DNA from: Deltaproteobacteria bacterium
GTDB taxonomy: Bacteria; Desulfobacterota; DSM-4660; Desulfatiglandales; HGW-15
Reading direction: 5' to 3'
Length of the DNA stretch: 64,000 nucleotides
NCBI GenBank assembly: GCA_020060215.1
Contig: JAGVAP010000011.1
Span: 1 to 64,000, forward strand
In this document: piece by piece, positions 32,955-41,621 of the stretch
How positions within the stretch are numbered: position 1 is the first letter of the stretch
How the letters are laid out: each line of letters opens with the position of its first letter
The notes under the pieces: model-generated
Databases searched by the model: none
What the model saw: only the letters and a program-made list of their open reading frames with translations
What the model was told of the DNA's origin: nothing
Program-made: the position numbers and the translations under genes

Positions 32955-35900
32955 ATGGATGCAAAAGGCACTACTCTCCCCATCGCCGTGATCGGAATGG
33001 GCTGCCGGTATCCGGGGGCCGACTCACCTCGACAGCTGTGGGCCAACGTGCTCAGCCGCCGGCGGCAGTTCAGACGTATTCCGAAATGCCGACTTCCTCT
33101 GGAGGAGTATCACCACGAAGACCGACGGGAGGCAGACAGGACCTATCTCCGCATGGCCGCCGTGATCGACGGGTTCACGTTCGATTGGGTATCGCGGCGC
33201 ATACCGCGATCGACCTATCTGGCAACGGACGTCGTTCATTGGCTTGCCCTCGAAACGGCACTGCAGGCGGTTGCCGACGCGGGGTACACCGTCGAGACCT
33301 TTCCCGGCCCGCGCACCGGCGTGATCGTGGGCAACAGCCTGACCGGCGAACAGTCCCGGTCGTCCACCTTGCGGCTGAGATGGCCCTATGTGCGAAAAGC
33401 CTTCCTGGCCGCCGCCCGCCGGTCCCCCTTGGCGGCCGAGGAAGCCGGCGGATTGGAAAAGGTGTTGGAAACCTATTACAAGTCGGCCTTCCCCGAGGTC
33501 AACGAAGACACCCTGGCGGGCGGCCTCTCCAACACGATTGCGGGCCGCATCTGCAACTACCTGAACCTCGACGGCGGCGGCTATACCGTAGACGGGGCAT
33601 GCTCATCCTCCCTGCTGGCCATTGCCACGGCCGCCTCCGTCCTCTCTGCGGGGGACCTGGACCTGGCTCTGGCAGGGGGCGTCGACATCAGCCTCGATCC
33701 GTTCGAGCTGGTGGGGTTCGCCAGGACCGGCGCCCTGACATCGGGCGAGATGACCGTCTACGACCGGAGGGCCAGCGGATTCATCCCGGGGGAAGGGTGC
33801 GGGTTTGTCGTCCTGAAGCGGTACGAAGACGCGCTCAGGGACGGCAACGATGTCTATGCCGTGTTGCGGGGGTGGGGCATATCGTCGGACGGCGGCAATG
33901 CCTCCATCACCGCTCCGAGCGTCCCGGGTCAGGCGGAGGCCCTGAGAAGGGCATACGCCAAGGCGGGCTATGGCGCCGAGCAGCTGAGATTCATCGAAGG
34001 CCACGGCACCGGGACCGCCGTCGGCGACCGGGTCGAGGTGGAAGCGATCGCCTCCCTCTTCACCGATCTTCCTCTGCAGCGACCACCCGGCCGCTTCTGC
34101 GGCATCACCTCCCTGAAATCGATCATCGGTCATGCCAAGGCGGCAGCCGGGGTCGGCGGCTTCATCAAGGCCGTCATGGCGGTCAACCGCCGAGTTTGTC
34201 CGCCCACCGCAGGCTGCCGCACCCCCAACCGGGTATTCGAGGAATCTGCGAAACGGCTTTTCCCGGTCCTCATGGGAAAGCGGTTCCCCCCTGACGAGAC
34301 GGTACGGGCGGGGGTTTCGGCCATGGGGTTCGGCGGCATCAACAGCCATGTGACCATCGAATCGGCCGGAGGGCCCAGCTGCAGGTTTGACCCCGAGATG
34401 GATGAACGGGCCCTGATGGTCTCTTCGCAGGATGACGAGGTATTCGTCCTGACTGCGGATGATGAGTCCGATCTGGGTGCGAAATGCCGGGCACTGGCAG
34501 TGACGGTCGAGGGGATCAGTTACGCGGAACTGACGGACCTCGCGGCCGGTCTCGGGCAGAAAACGGATTCACGACATCGCCTGCGTGCGGCGGTGGTCGC
34601 AGGGAGTCCGGATGAACTGGCGGGAAAGCTCCGCAGATTGCATGTCATCCTGGAAACCGGGCCTCTGAACCCCGGCCGGGTATACCGGGAGGAATCGGAG
34701 CATCTCTGGCTGGGCCATCCGGGCAAACGTCCGCGTGTGGCCTTCCTGTTTCCCGGCCAGGGGTCGCAGAAACTGAACATGGCCAGGTTCCTGGTGGAAC
34801 GCTTTCCATGGGCCCGTGAGCTCGTGGAGCGCGCGGACCTGATATCCGGCGAATTCAAGACCACCCCCCTCAGTCAGATCATGTTCCCACCGATCGATCA
34901 GGCCGCTGACGCCGGCCAGTTCGAATCCTGGTTTCACGAACTGACCTTGACCGCCAACGCCCAGCCCGCAATCTGCCTGGCCTCGGTCTTATGGTGCCGG
35001 TTCCTGAGAGAGCTGGGGATCACGCCGGCGGTCGTCGGAGGCCACAGTCTCGGAGAGGCGACGGCGTTTTATGCGGCCGGCGGTTTCGATGAAACGACCC
35101 TCCTGCGTTTTGCCTTCACCCGCGGCCGGGCCATGACCCTGCCGCAGGAGATCGCCGGCGCCATGCTCGGCTTGCGATGCAACCGCCGCCAGGCCGAGGG
35201 CCTGCTCGGGAGGATCTCCGACGGGTACGTCGCACTGGCCAATATCAACGCACCCGACCAGGTGGTCGCTTCCGGAGAGCTTTCCGCGATCGAGCAGCTG
35301 AGCCGACTGGCCAGAGAAGAGGGGATCGCCGCCAGCCGATTGCCCGTCTCCAGCGCATTTCACTGCAGGCTGACCTCCCATGCCGCGAAAAAACTGGAGG
35401 AAGAGGCGAGTCTGCCGACCAGGCTGTCAAAGCCCTCAATCCGCCTGCTCAGCTGCATGGACGGCCGCGAGATCCCCGGGGGGCATGACCTGAAGAACCA
35501 CTTTGTCCAACAGGTCACCTCCCAGGTCGACTTCACGGCATTGGTTGAATCCGCAGCCCGCGGGTCGGACATCCTGGTCGAGGTCGGCCCCGGCCGGGTT
35601 CTAACGGGACTGGTCGGCGCAATTCTTCAAGGCGGCGGCCCCCCGTGTCTTCCGGTGGAATCGTCACCCTTTCAAACCACCGATCTGAACCGGCTGCTTG
35701 CCACCCTTTTCGTTCATGGGCTGGACATCCACTGGAATGGACTGTATGCCAACAGGCTGGTGTACCCCTTTGTCGCGCCGGCCGATCGATCCTTCATCGG
35801 GAATCCCTGCGAGACCCCGCTTGACGTCGAAACGGCCGATCCTCCCGACACCCAAGCCGGGGCACGGGGGTTGACGGCCTCCCTGCTGCCCGGCCTTGGC

Positions 35901-38900
35901 GATGTTCCGCTCACCACGCTGCGGTCCTACCTGGAGAAGCGCGGTCCGTTCCTGGCCGACGTCGTCAGGGCCGATCTCAAGTCCATGGCTCCGGAACAAC
36001 CGGTTGCGGATGTCGAGATGCGGCCGCCCTCCATGATCCGTCCGGACACAACCGACCCGAAACAGGACCGGCAGGTCGATCGGTCGGCGGAGGAGATCCT
36101 CTATGGGCTGGTCGAGGAGGTGACCGGGTTTCCAAAGGAGACGTTGACCCCCGAGGCCCGGCTCCTGGATGACCTGAACCTGGATTCCATTAAGTCGGGC
36201 GAGCTCATTGCACGATTCGCGAAACACTTCAATCTTTCCGGAGAGCTCGACCCCGCCGAATGGACCAACGCCTCGCTCGGAAGGATCGTCGATCTGATCG
36301 TTCATCGCCGTTCGGATCAGTCCGGGGCCGGCCATAAAGATCGGCTGCTGGACATCGCGGAGGTCCTGAGAACGCTCCTCGACCAGACCTCGCAGATCAC
36401 GGGGATCCCCTCCGGGGACATACCGATCGACGCCCCTGTCGGAGCCGGGCTGAAACTGGAGGCGGATCAACTCCATCTTGTCCTGACCGCCACTTCAAAG
36501 GTGCTCAAACGCGACCTGAACCTGGACCTGCAGCCGCTTCTCCATCGCAGCCTGGAACAGATTGCCGAGATTGTGGTCCGGATCGCGCGAAGCGGAGAGA
36601 AGGGCGACCTGAGACCGGTCCTCCATCTGTCCAACACCTGGGTTCGGGAACTGCGGATCGATGTCATAGAAAGTGAACGGCCCCCACTCCCTCCCTGGTA
36701 TGGAAAACGCGCAGAGGACCAGTGGCCCAACGCCCGGGTCCTGGTCCTGGGGGACGACCCGGAGGATGAGGTCTGTCACGCCATGGAGAGACACTTGAGC
36801 CGCCTGGGCGCCAGGGTGCTCGTAAAGAGCTTCGACTCAGCCCGGTCCGTGGAGTTCAGGCGGACGGTGGACGGGTTTTCCCATTTCATCGCCGTCCTGC
36901 CCCGCACAGCCCGGGTCTCCGATCCGTCCGAGGACGATGTGAAGCACATGGTCCATCGTCTGTCCTTTGCGGCGGCTCCGCCGCCGGCCAGCCATGGACC
37001 CAGGCGCCGTAACTGCCTGGGTTTTGTCCAGTTCGGGGGGGGCTTTTTCGGTATTCGCCCGGATGCACCGTTCCTGGACCAGTGCTGCGCGACCGCATTG
37101 GCCAAGAGCGTCTATCTCGAGCGCGACGATCTGAAGACCCGGGTGATCGACTTTGATCCCGGGATCGGGGCGAAGGATATAGCGGAAAAGACGATCCTGG
37201 AGATGCAGGGGCCGCAGGATTTTGCGGAAGTGGGTTACGATCACCGGTTGATCCGGCGCACCCCCGTCGCGAACGCCATCGAACCAGCCCAGTACGACAG
37301 AGACCCGATCACTTGGTCGAGCAAGGATGTCATCCTGGCGACCGGGGGCGCAAAGGGGATTACCGCGGAATGCGCATTCGCCCTGGCCCGGACCCTGGGA
37401 ACCGGAATGGCCCTGGTCGGAAGAACGCCGATCCCGGATCCGGGAGCCGCCGGTCCCGAGGGAGAGAAGATCCTCGAGATCCTCCGGCGATATAGTGACC
37501 AGGGGCTTCAGGCCCGTTATTACAGCTGCGACATCTGCGACCGAAGATCCCTGGCGGAAACGGTAAGGCAGATTCAAAGAGAGATGGGTCCAATAACGGG
37601 TGTCATCCACGGAGCAGGCCGGAATTCCCCACGACGATTTCACCAGGTTCCCGTGGAAGAGGCGCTCAAAGAAGTCGCTCCGAAAGTGATCGGCGCCCTC
37701 AACCTGCTCTCCCTGCTGCAGGAGGCCCCTCCGAAGATCATTGTCGGGCTCACTTCCAGCATCGGAATCACCGGAATGCAGGGCAATGCGTGGTATGCGT
37801 TTTCCAACGAGGCCCTGGATCTCATCCTTCGGCGCTACGGGGCGAACCACCCGACGACGCGAACGCTGTCCGTGGCCTACAGCATCTGGCGCGACGAAGG
37901 AATGGGGGCCAGGATGGGGAGCGTCCAGGTCCTCAAGAGACAGGGAATCGATGCCATCCCCACGAAAGAAGGGGTCAAACGGTTCATCCGCCTGTTTCTC
38001 CGCAACCCCGGGACCCACCAGGTCCTCGTGGCCGCCCGCATGACGCAAATGGATACCCTGGGAACGCCGGCCGCGCCTCCTGTGGAGGGGGCGAGGTTTC
38101 TTGAAAAACGGATTCACTACATCCCCGGGGTCGAATCCGCGTTCCTGGTTCACCTCTCCCTGGAGGAGGATCTGTATCTCCAGGACCATTGCTACAACGG
38201 TTCCTACCTTTTCCCGGCGGTCTTCGGTCTGGAGGCCATGGCCCAGGCTGTCGCCCATGTGACCGGGGTCACCGGATTCCGCGGCGTGCGGGTGGAGAAC
38301 CTCTTGTTGAGGCGGCCGATCATCGTAGACCCGGAGAAGGGTGCGGACATCATCGTCTGGGCCCAGGCAGAGGAGCGCGCTGCCGCCGAAGATCCTTTGT
38401 CCGTCCGGGCAGGGATAGCCAGGGTCGGCGTGGATTCAAACCCGGATTTCTTCTCAGCCACCTTCATCATGGGGTCATGGGACTCCCCCCACAGGCAGCC
38501 TCCAGAGCTCCCCGCCGAACCCCTCGATCTTGATCCCCCGACAGACCTGTACCGCAACACCTTCCTGTTTCAGGGGCCTCGTTTTCAACGCTTCGACCGG
38601 GTCCATCTGCTGGAGCGTTCCTCGGACGACTCGGGGGTCGCGGTCATCAGCGTCCGGCCTTCGGAAGAGGATTGCGCCAGGCTCGCCTTTGCCGGCCCGG
38701 AACACCACGCACTCTTGCTAGGGGATCCTTTCCAGCGGGACAACCTGCTCCAGTCGGTGACCCTGCTGGTCCCCCAGGAGGGGGCCCTTCCGCTCTCCGT
38801 CCGCCGCTGGGACATCTACCCCCGGCGCATGTCGGGACAGGTTCGGATGCTCGTGCAGACCCGCCTCCTTGGGTTGCAGCAGGACGAAATCGACACGTCG

Positions 38901-40742
38901 GTGGAATCCTTCGACCCCTCCGGTCTGCCGGCGGAGACGCTGGATGGATTTCGTTTGAAGGTCCTGAAACACCATGATGAACATCCGACCACGGCCGACC
39001 TGTTGCACCCCGACGACCGCGACACGAGAGAGGTGCAGAAAAGGATCTCCGAACTTGCCGCCGGGCTTCGTCTGCGGATCCCGCTGGTCCGTGTGTCTCA
39101 CCTGCCGGGCCTTCACGAAAAGACCAGACAGGAACGGAGGGAGGCTGAGCTCCCTCTGCTGAACAAGGCCGTCGAGCAATGGGCGGAGCGCAGAAACGGA
39201 AACCGATCGGCGGTGAGGATCGAGTGGGAGCCCTCCGGGCGACCGGCGGCATGGATCGGCGATGAAGCGGTGGGCGTCTCCCTTGCCCACGATGCGCGCT
39301 ACTGCATCGTTGCGGTCGGGGCTGCTCCCCTCGGGTGCGACCTGGCCCCGGTTCTGCATCGCACGCTGGAGCAGTGGCACGCGCTCCTGGGCCCTTTCGG
39401 AAGGGCCCTGATCGAGGGGAACCTGGCCGAAGAGGAGATCGATCGCCGCGGGACGGCGCTCTGGGCCGCAAGGGAAGTCCTGCAGAAGCTGAACGTGAAG
39501 GAGACCCTGTCCATCGGACTTGAAAAGCCGAGCGAGGACACCCTCCTGTTTCTCTGCACGACGGAAAAGAGGGTGATCAAGGTTCTCGCCTTCCGGGCGG
39601 TCTTCACCCTGGGCGGAGAAGGGGTGGTCGCCCTGTCCGTAGGCGATTCCCAGGCTTCGATCATGGCCGACGATGCGCAAGCGGTCGACTATCCGGGGTA
39701 TGAATCCCTGTTCGATCGGCAACATTTCAGGCTGATCAAAGGGGGTCCCCAGGGGCAGGCCGTCTTTGTTCACCGCTTTCCGGTCACGTTCATGCCGGTC
39801 GGACAACTCAGCCGGCACGTCTATTACTCCCACTACTTCTTCTGGGCCGGGACGGTCCGTGAGGCCTCTGCCTGGCCCGTGCTGGGAAAGATCGCCGACC
39901 AGTTCTCGACCGGGAAATGGGGCGGCGTGACCAATTTTGCGGACCTGAAAATCCTGGGAGAGGCAACGACTCACGACCTGGTTGAGGTGCGGATGTGGTC
40001 ATCAGGCAACGGCGGCCCGCAGAACTCCGTCCTGGACCTGACCTACGACTTCAGGAAGGTGCTGCCGACGGGCGGATACGAGCGCCTTGCCTGGCTGGAG
40101 CAGAAAACGACCTGGGTGAGGATCCTCGATCACGGCGTCGCCAAGGTGGAACCCTATCCCGATTATTATGCCGACTTCATTGATTACATGCTGCCCCGAT
40201 ACGATGGTCCCAACTCTCCGGAGCCGATCGCAGAGCCTCTTCAGCCGTTGTTCGAGCATGGGGGCGAGGATGATCTGTACATGGCCCCGCCCGGGCCCGC
40301 AGTCAAACCGGTCCTTCACAGCCAGTGGATAGAGACCTCCCTGGAGGAGGTCAACATCGTCGGAAATATCTACTTCGCCAACTACTACGCATGGCAGGGG
40401 AGGGTCCGCGACCGGTATCTGTATGATCTTATCCCGGACCATTTCCGGGGCACCGGAGAGAAGGGGGAGCTGATCTGTCTGAACTGCCGCACAGACCACC
40501 TTCGGGAAGCGATGCCTTTTGAGCGCGTCGAGGTGAGAATGGCGCTGAAAGCGCTCAAGACATGTCGCGCCACCCTTCACTTCGAATACTTCAAACCCGG
40601 TCACGACGGCAGCCCCGTGAAGCTGGCCACCGGAAGACAGGAGGTGGTCTGGGTGCAGAGGGACGCCCAGGGGCGTCCCGTACCCCATCCTTTCCCGTCG
40701 GCGGTTCAGGCGGCCTTCCTGGGAGCGGTCGAGGCGAAATGA
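32955..40742 (+). CDS. Iterative type I polyketide synthase of enediyne-PKS type with two fused thioesterase domains
   Basis: Giant synthase, 2595 residues; start 32955 has AAGGAG upstream. Order with approximate residues: KS 10-465 (Cys216 in GACSSSL, His350, His393); AT 590-890 (Ser698 in GHSLGE); ACP 1030-1110 (Ser1078 in LNLDSIKS); an ACP-like segment 1120-1205 with no acceptor Ser; KR with its structural part 1215-1700 (TGGAKGIT near 1463, Tyr1614); DH 1715-1990 (His1745 in DHCYNGSYLFP); 4'-phosphopantetheinyl transferase 2040-2230 (GCDLAPV with Asp2129, WAAREVLQK with Glu2174); hotdog domains 2255-2430 and 2450-2595. KS-AT-ACP-KR-DH-PPTase is the enediyne PKS order. The last domain carries NIVGNIYFANYYAWQGRVRD, like CalE7/SgcE10 thioesterases. 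It likely makes a linear polyene; no other enediyne genes are near. Confidence 0.88.
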   Translation: MDAKGTTLPIAVIGMGCRYPGADSPRQLWANVLSRRRQFRRIPKCRLPLEEYHHEDRREADRTYLRMAAVIDGFTFDWVSRRIPRSTYLATDVVHWLALETALQAVADAGYTVETFPGPRTGVIVGNSLTGEQSRSSTLRLRWPYVRKAFLAAARRSPLAAEEAGGLEKVLETYYKSAFPEVNEDTLAGGLSNTIAGRICNYLNLDGGGYTVDGACSSSLLAIATAASVLSAGDLDLALAGGVDISLDPFELVGFARTGALTSGEMTVYDRRASGFIPGEGCGFVVLKRYEDALRDGNDVYAVLRGWGISSDGGNASITAPSVPGQAEALRRAYAKAGYGAEQLRFIEGHGTGTAVGDRVEVEAIASLFTDLPLQRPPGRFCGITSLKSIIGHAKAAAGVGGFIKAVMAVNRRVCPPTAGCRTPNRVFEESAKRLFPVLMGKRFPPDETVRAGVSAMGFGGINSHVTIESAGGPSCRFDPEMDERALMVSSQDDEVFVLTADDESDLGAKCRALAVTVEGISYAELTDLAAGLGQKTDSRHRLRAAVVAGSPDELAGKLRRLHVILETGPLNPGRVYREESEHLWLGHPGKRPRVAFLFPGQGSQKLNMARFLVERFPWARELVERADLISGEFKTTPLSQIMFPPIDQAADAGQFESWFHELTLTANAQPAICLASVLWCRFLRELGITPAVVGGHSLGEATAFYAAGGFDETTLLRFAFTRGRAMTLPQEIAGAMLGLRCNRRQAEGLLGRISDGYVALANINAPDQVVASGELSAIEQLSRLAREEGIAASRLPVSSAFHCRLTSHAAKKLEEEASLPTRLSKPSIRLLSCMDGREIPGGHDLKNHFVQQVTSQVDFTALVESAARGSDILVEVGPGRVLTGLVGAILQGGGPPCLPVESSPFQTTDLNRLLATLFVHGLDIHWNGLYANRLVYPFVAPADRSFIGNPCETPLDVETADPPDTQAGARGLTASLLPGLGDVPLTTLRSYLEKRGPFLADVVRADLKSMAPEQPVADVEMRPPSMIRPDTTDPKQDRQVDRSAEEILYGLVEEVTGFPKETLTPEARLLDDLNLDSIKSGELIARFAKHFNLSGELDPAEWTNASLGRIVDLIVHRRSDQSGAGHKDRLLDIAEVLRTLLDQTSQITGIPSGDIPIDAPVGAGLKLEADQLHLVLTATSKVLKRDLNLDLQPLLHRSLEQIAEIVVRIARSGEKGDLRPVLHLSNTWVRELRIDVIESERPPLPPWYGKRAEDQWPNARVLVLGDDPEDEVCHAMERHLSRLGARVLVKSFDSARSVEFRRTVDGFSHFIAVLPRTARVSDPSEDDVKHMVHRLSFAAAPPPASHGPRRRNCLGFVQFGGGFFGIRPDAPFLDQCCATALAKSVYLERDDLKTRVIDFDPGIGAKDIAEKTILEMQGPQDFAEVGYDHRLIRRTPVANAIEPAQYDRDPITWSSKDVILATGGAKGITAECAFALARTLGTGMALVGRTPIPDPGAAGPEGEKILEILRRYSDQGLQARYYSCDICDRRSLAETVRQIQREMGPITGVIHGAGRNSPRRFHQVPVEEALKEVAPKVIGALNLLSLLQEAPPKIIVGLTSSIGITGMQGNAWYAFSNEALDLILRRYGANHPTTRTLSVAYSIWRDEGMGARMGSVQVLKRQGIDAIPTKEGVKRFIRLFLRNPGTHQVLVAARMTQMDTLGTPAAPPVEGARFLEKRIHYIPGVESAFLVHLSLEEDLYLQDHCYNGSYLFPAVFGLEAMAQAVAHVTGVTGFRGVRVENLLLRRPIIVDPEKGADIIVWAQAEERAAAEDPLSVRAGIARVGVDSNPDFFSATFIMGSWDSPHRQPPELPAEPLDLDPPTDLYRNTFLFQGPRFQRFDRVHLLERSSDDSGVAVISVRPSEEDCARLAFAGPEHHALLLGDPFQRDNLLQSVTLLVPQEGALPLSVRRWDIYPRRMSGQVRMLVQTRLLGLQQDEIDTSVESFDPSGLPAETLDGFRLKVLKHHDEHPTTADLLHPDDRDTREVQKRISELAAGLRLRIPLVRVSHLPGLHEKTRQERREAELPLLNKAVEQWAERRNGNRSAVRIEWEPSGRPAAWIGDEAVGVSLAHDARYCIVAVGAAPLGCDLAPVLHRTLEQWHALLGPFGRALIEGNLAEEEIDRRGTALWAAREVLQKLNVKETLSIGLEKPSEDTLLFLCTTEKRVIKVLAFRAVFTLGGEGVVALSVGDSQASIMADDAQAVDYPGYESLFDRQHFRLIKGGPQGQAVFVHRFPVTFMPVGQLSRHVYYSHYFFWAGTVREASAWPVLGKIADQFSTGKWGGVTNFADLKILGEATTHDLVEVRMWSSGNGGPQNSVLDLTYDFRKVLPTGGYERLAWLEQKTTWVRILDHGVAKVEPYPDYYADFIDYMLPRYDGPNSPEPIAEPLQPLFEHGGEDDLYMAPPGPAVKPVLHSQWIETSLEEVNIVGNIYFANYYAWQGRVRDRYLYDLIPDHFRGTGEKGELICLNCRTDHLREAMPFERVEVRMALKALKTCRATLHFEYFKPGHDGSPVKLATGRQEVVWVQRDAQGRPVPHPFPSAVQAAFLGAVEAK

Positions 40743-40757
40743 GTGACCCTCGCTGCG

Positions 40758-41621
40758 TCACAGGAACGTCTCCACCAGTTCCTCCGCCTTGGAAGGGTCC
40801 AGCTTCAGTCGGTTGAGGGGGCCCTTCCTGAGCGCAGGGACCCGCTCCTCGAAGGACTGCGCCTTGCCGTTGCGGTAGAAGATCCCAATGGGGACCCGGT
40901 CGCCCCACTCGCGGGACTTGTGGATGGCCGCCACCAGGTCCTCGGGGTCGTGTCCTTCCTCGTTCAGGTCGTAGATCCGCTCCTCATACCACCGGAAGGT
41001 GTGGATTCGGTCGAAGGTCACGCACGGCTGCAGCACATCCACCAGGGAAAACCCCTGCACCTGCATCGCTTCCTTGATCAATCCGGTCAGATGCGGGATT
41101 CGTCCCGCAAACCCTCGGGCCACGAAAGGCGCCTCGAAGAGGGAGGCGATGGCGAGCGGGTTGAAGGGGGTCAGGAAGACCCCATGGCCCTGGACCTTGG
41201 TCACGAACCCCCTCTCGGTGGTCGGCGATGCCTGACCCAGGGTGAGACCGAAGACCTGGTTGTTGTGGGTGATCAGGGTGAGGTTCACATTCCGGCGAAG
41301 GGCGTGGATGAAATGGTTCCCCCCTTCTCCGTAGCTGTCGCCGTCGCCGCCGATGACGACAACGGGGATCCTCGTTTCGGCTATCCTGATTCCGGTCGCC
41401 ACGGGGAGGGCCCGGCCGTGAAGACCGTTGAACATGTTCCCTCTCATGTAGTGAGGCAGTTTTCCGGCCTGGCCGATGCCCGAGACCATGATGACCTCGT
41501 GAGGCTTCAGGCCGAGTTCGGCCAGGGACTGTTTGACCGCTCTCAGGATGGAAAAGTTGCCGCATCCCGGGCACCAGGCAATGGGGAAGTCATTGTCGAA
41601 ATCCTTTGGGGAACTCTTCAT
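40758..41621 (-). CDS. korB: 2-oxoacid:ferredoxin oxidoreductase beta subunit (KorB-like)
   Basis: TPP-binding subunit, 287 residues. WCPGCGNFSIL starts the domain, and GDGDSYGEGGNHFIHALRRN with NNQVFGLTLGQ forms the TPP/Mg motif. With the fused gamma-alpha partner it forms a two-gene oxidoreductase that decarboxylates a 2-oxoacid (2-oxoglutarate or pyruvate class) to acyl-CoA and reduces ferredoxin. ATG 41621 has AAGGAGGTG upstream and overlaps the korA stop by 4 bases. It converges with the PKS gene, leaving 15 bases between stops and no obvious terminator. Confidence 0.87.
   Translation of the reverse strand: MKSSPKDFDNDFPIAWCPGCGNFSILRAVKQSLAELGLKPHEVIMVSGIGQAGKLPHYMRGNMFNGLHGRALPVATGIRIAETRIPVVVIGGDGDSYGEGGNHFIHALRRNVNLTLITHNNQVFGLTLGQASPTTERGFVTKVQGHGVFLTPFNPLAIASLFEAPFVARGFAGRIPHLTGLIKEAMQVQGFSLVDVLQPCVTFDRIHTFRWYEERIYDLNEEGHDPEDLVAAIHKSREWGDRVPIGIFYRNGKAQSFEERVPALRKGPLNRLKLDPSKAEELVETFL

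Noticed and set aside
33038..34294. 418-codon plus-strand frame overlapping the PKS ketosynthase
   Set aside because: Out-of-frame Arg/Gly/Pro-rich translation; the KS frame holds all catalytic residues.
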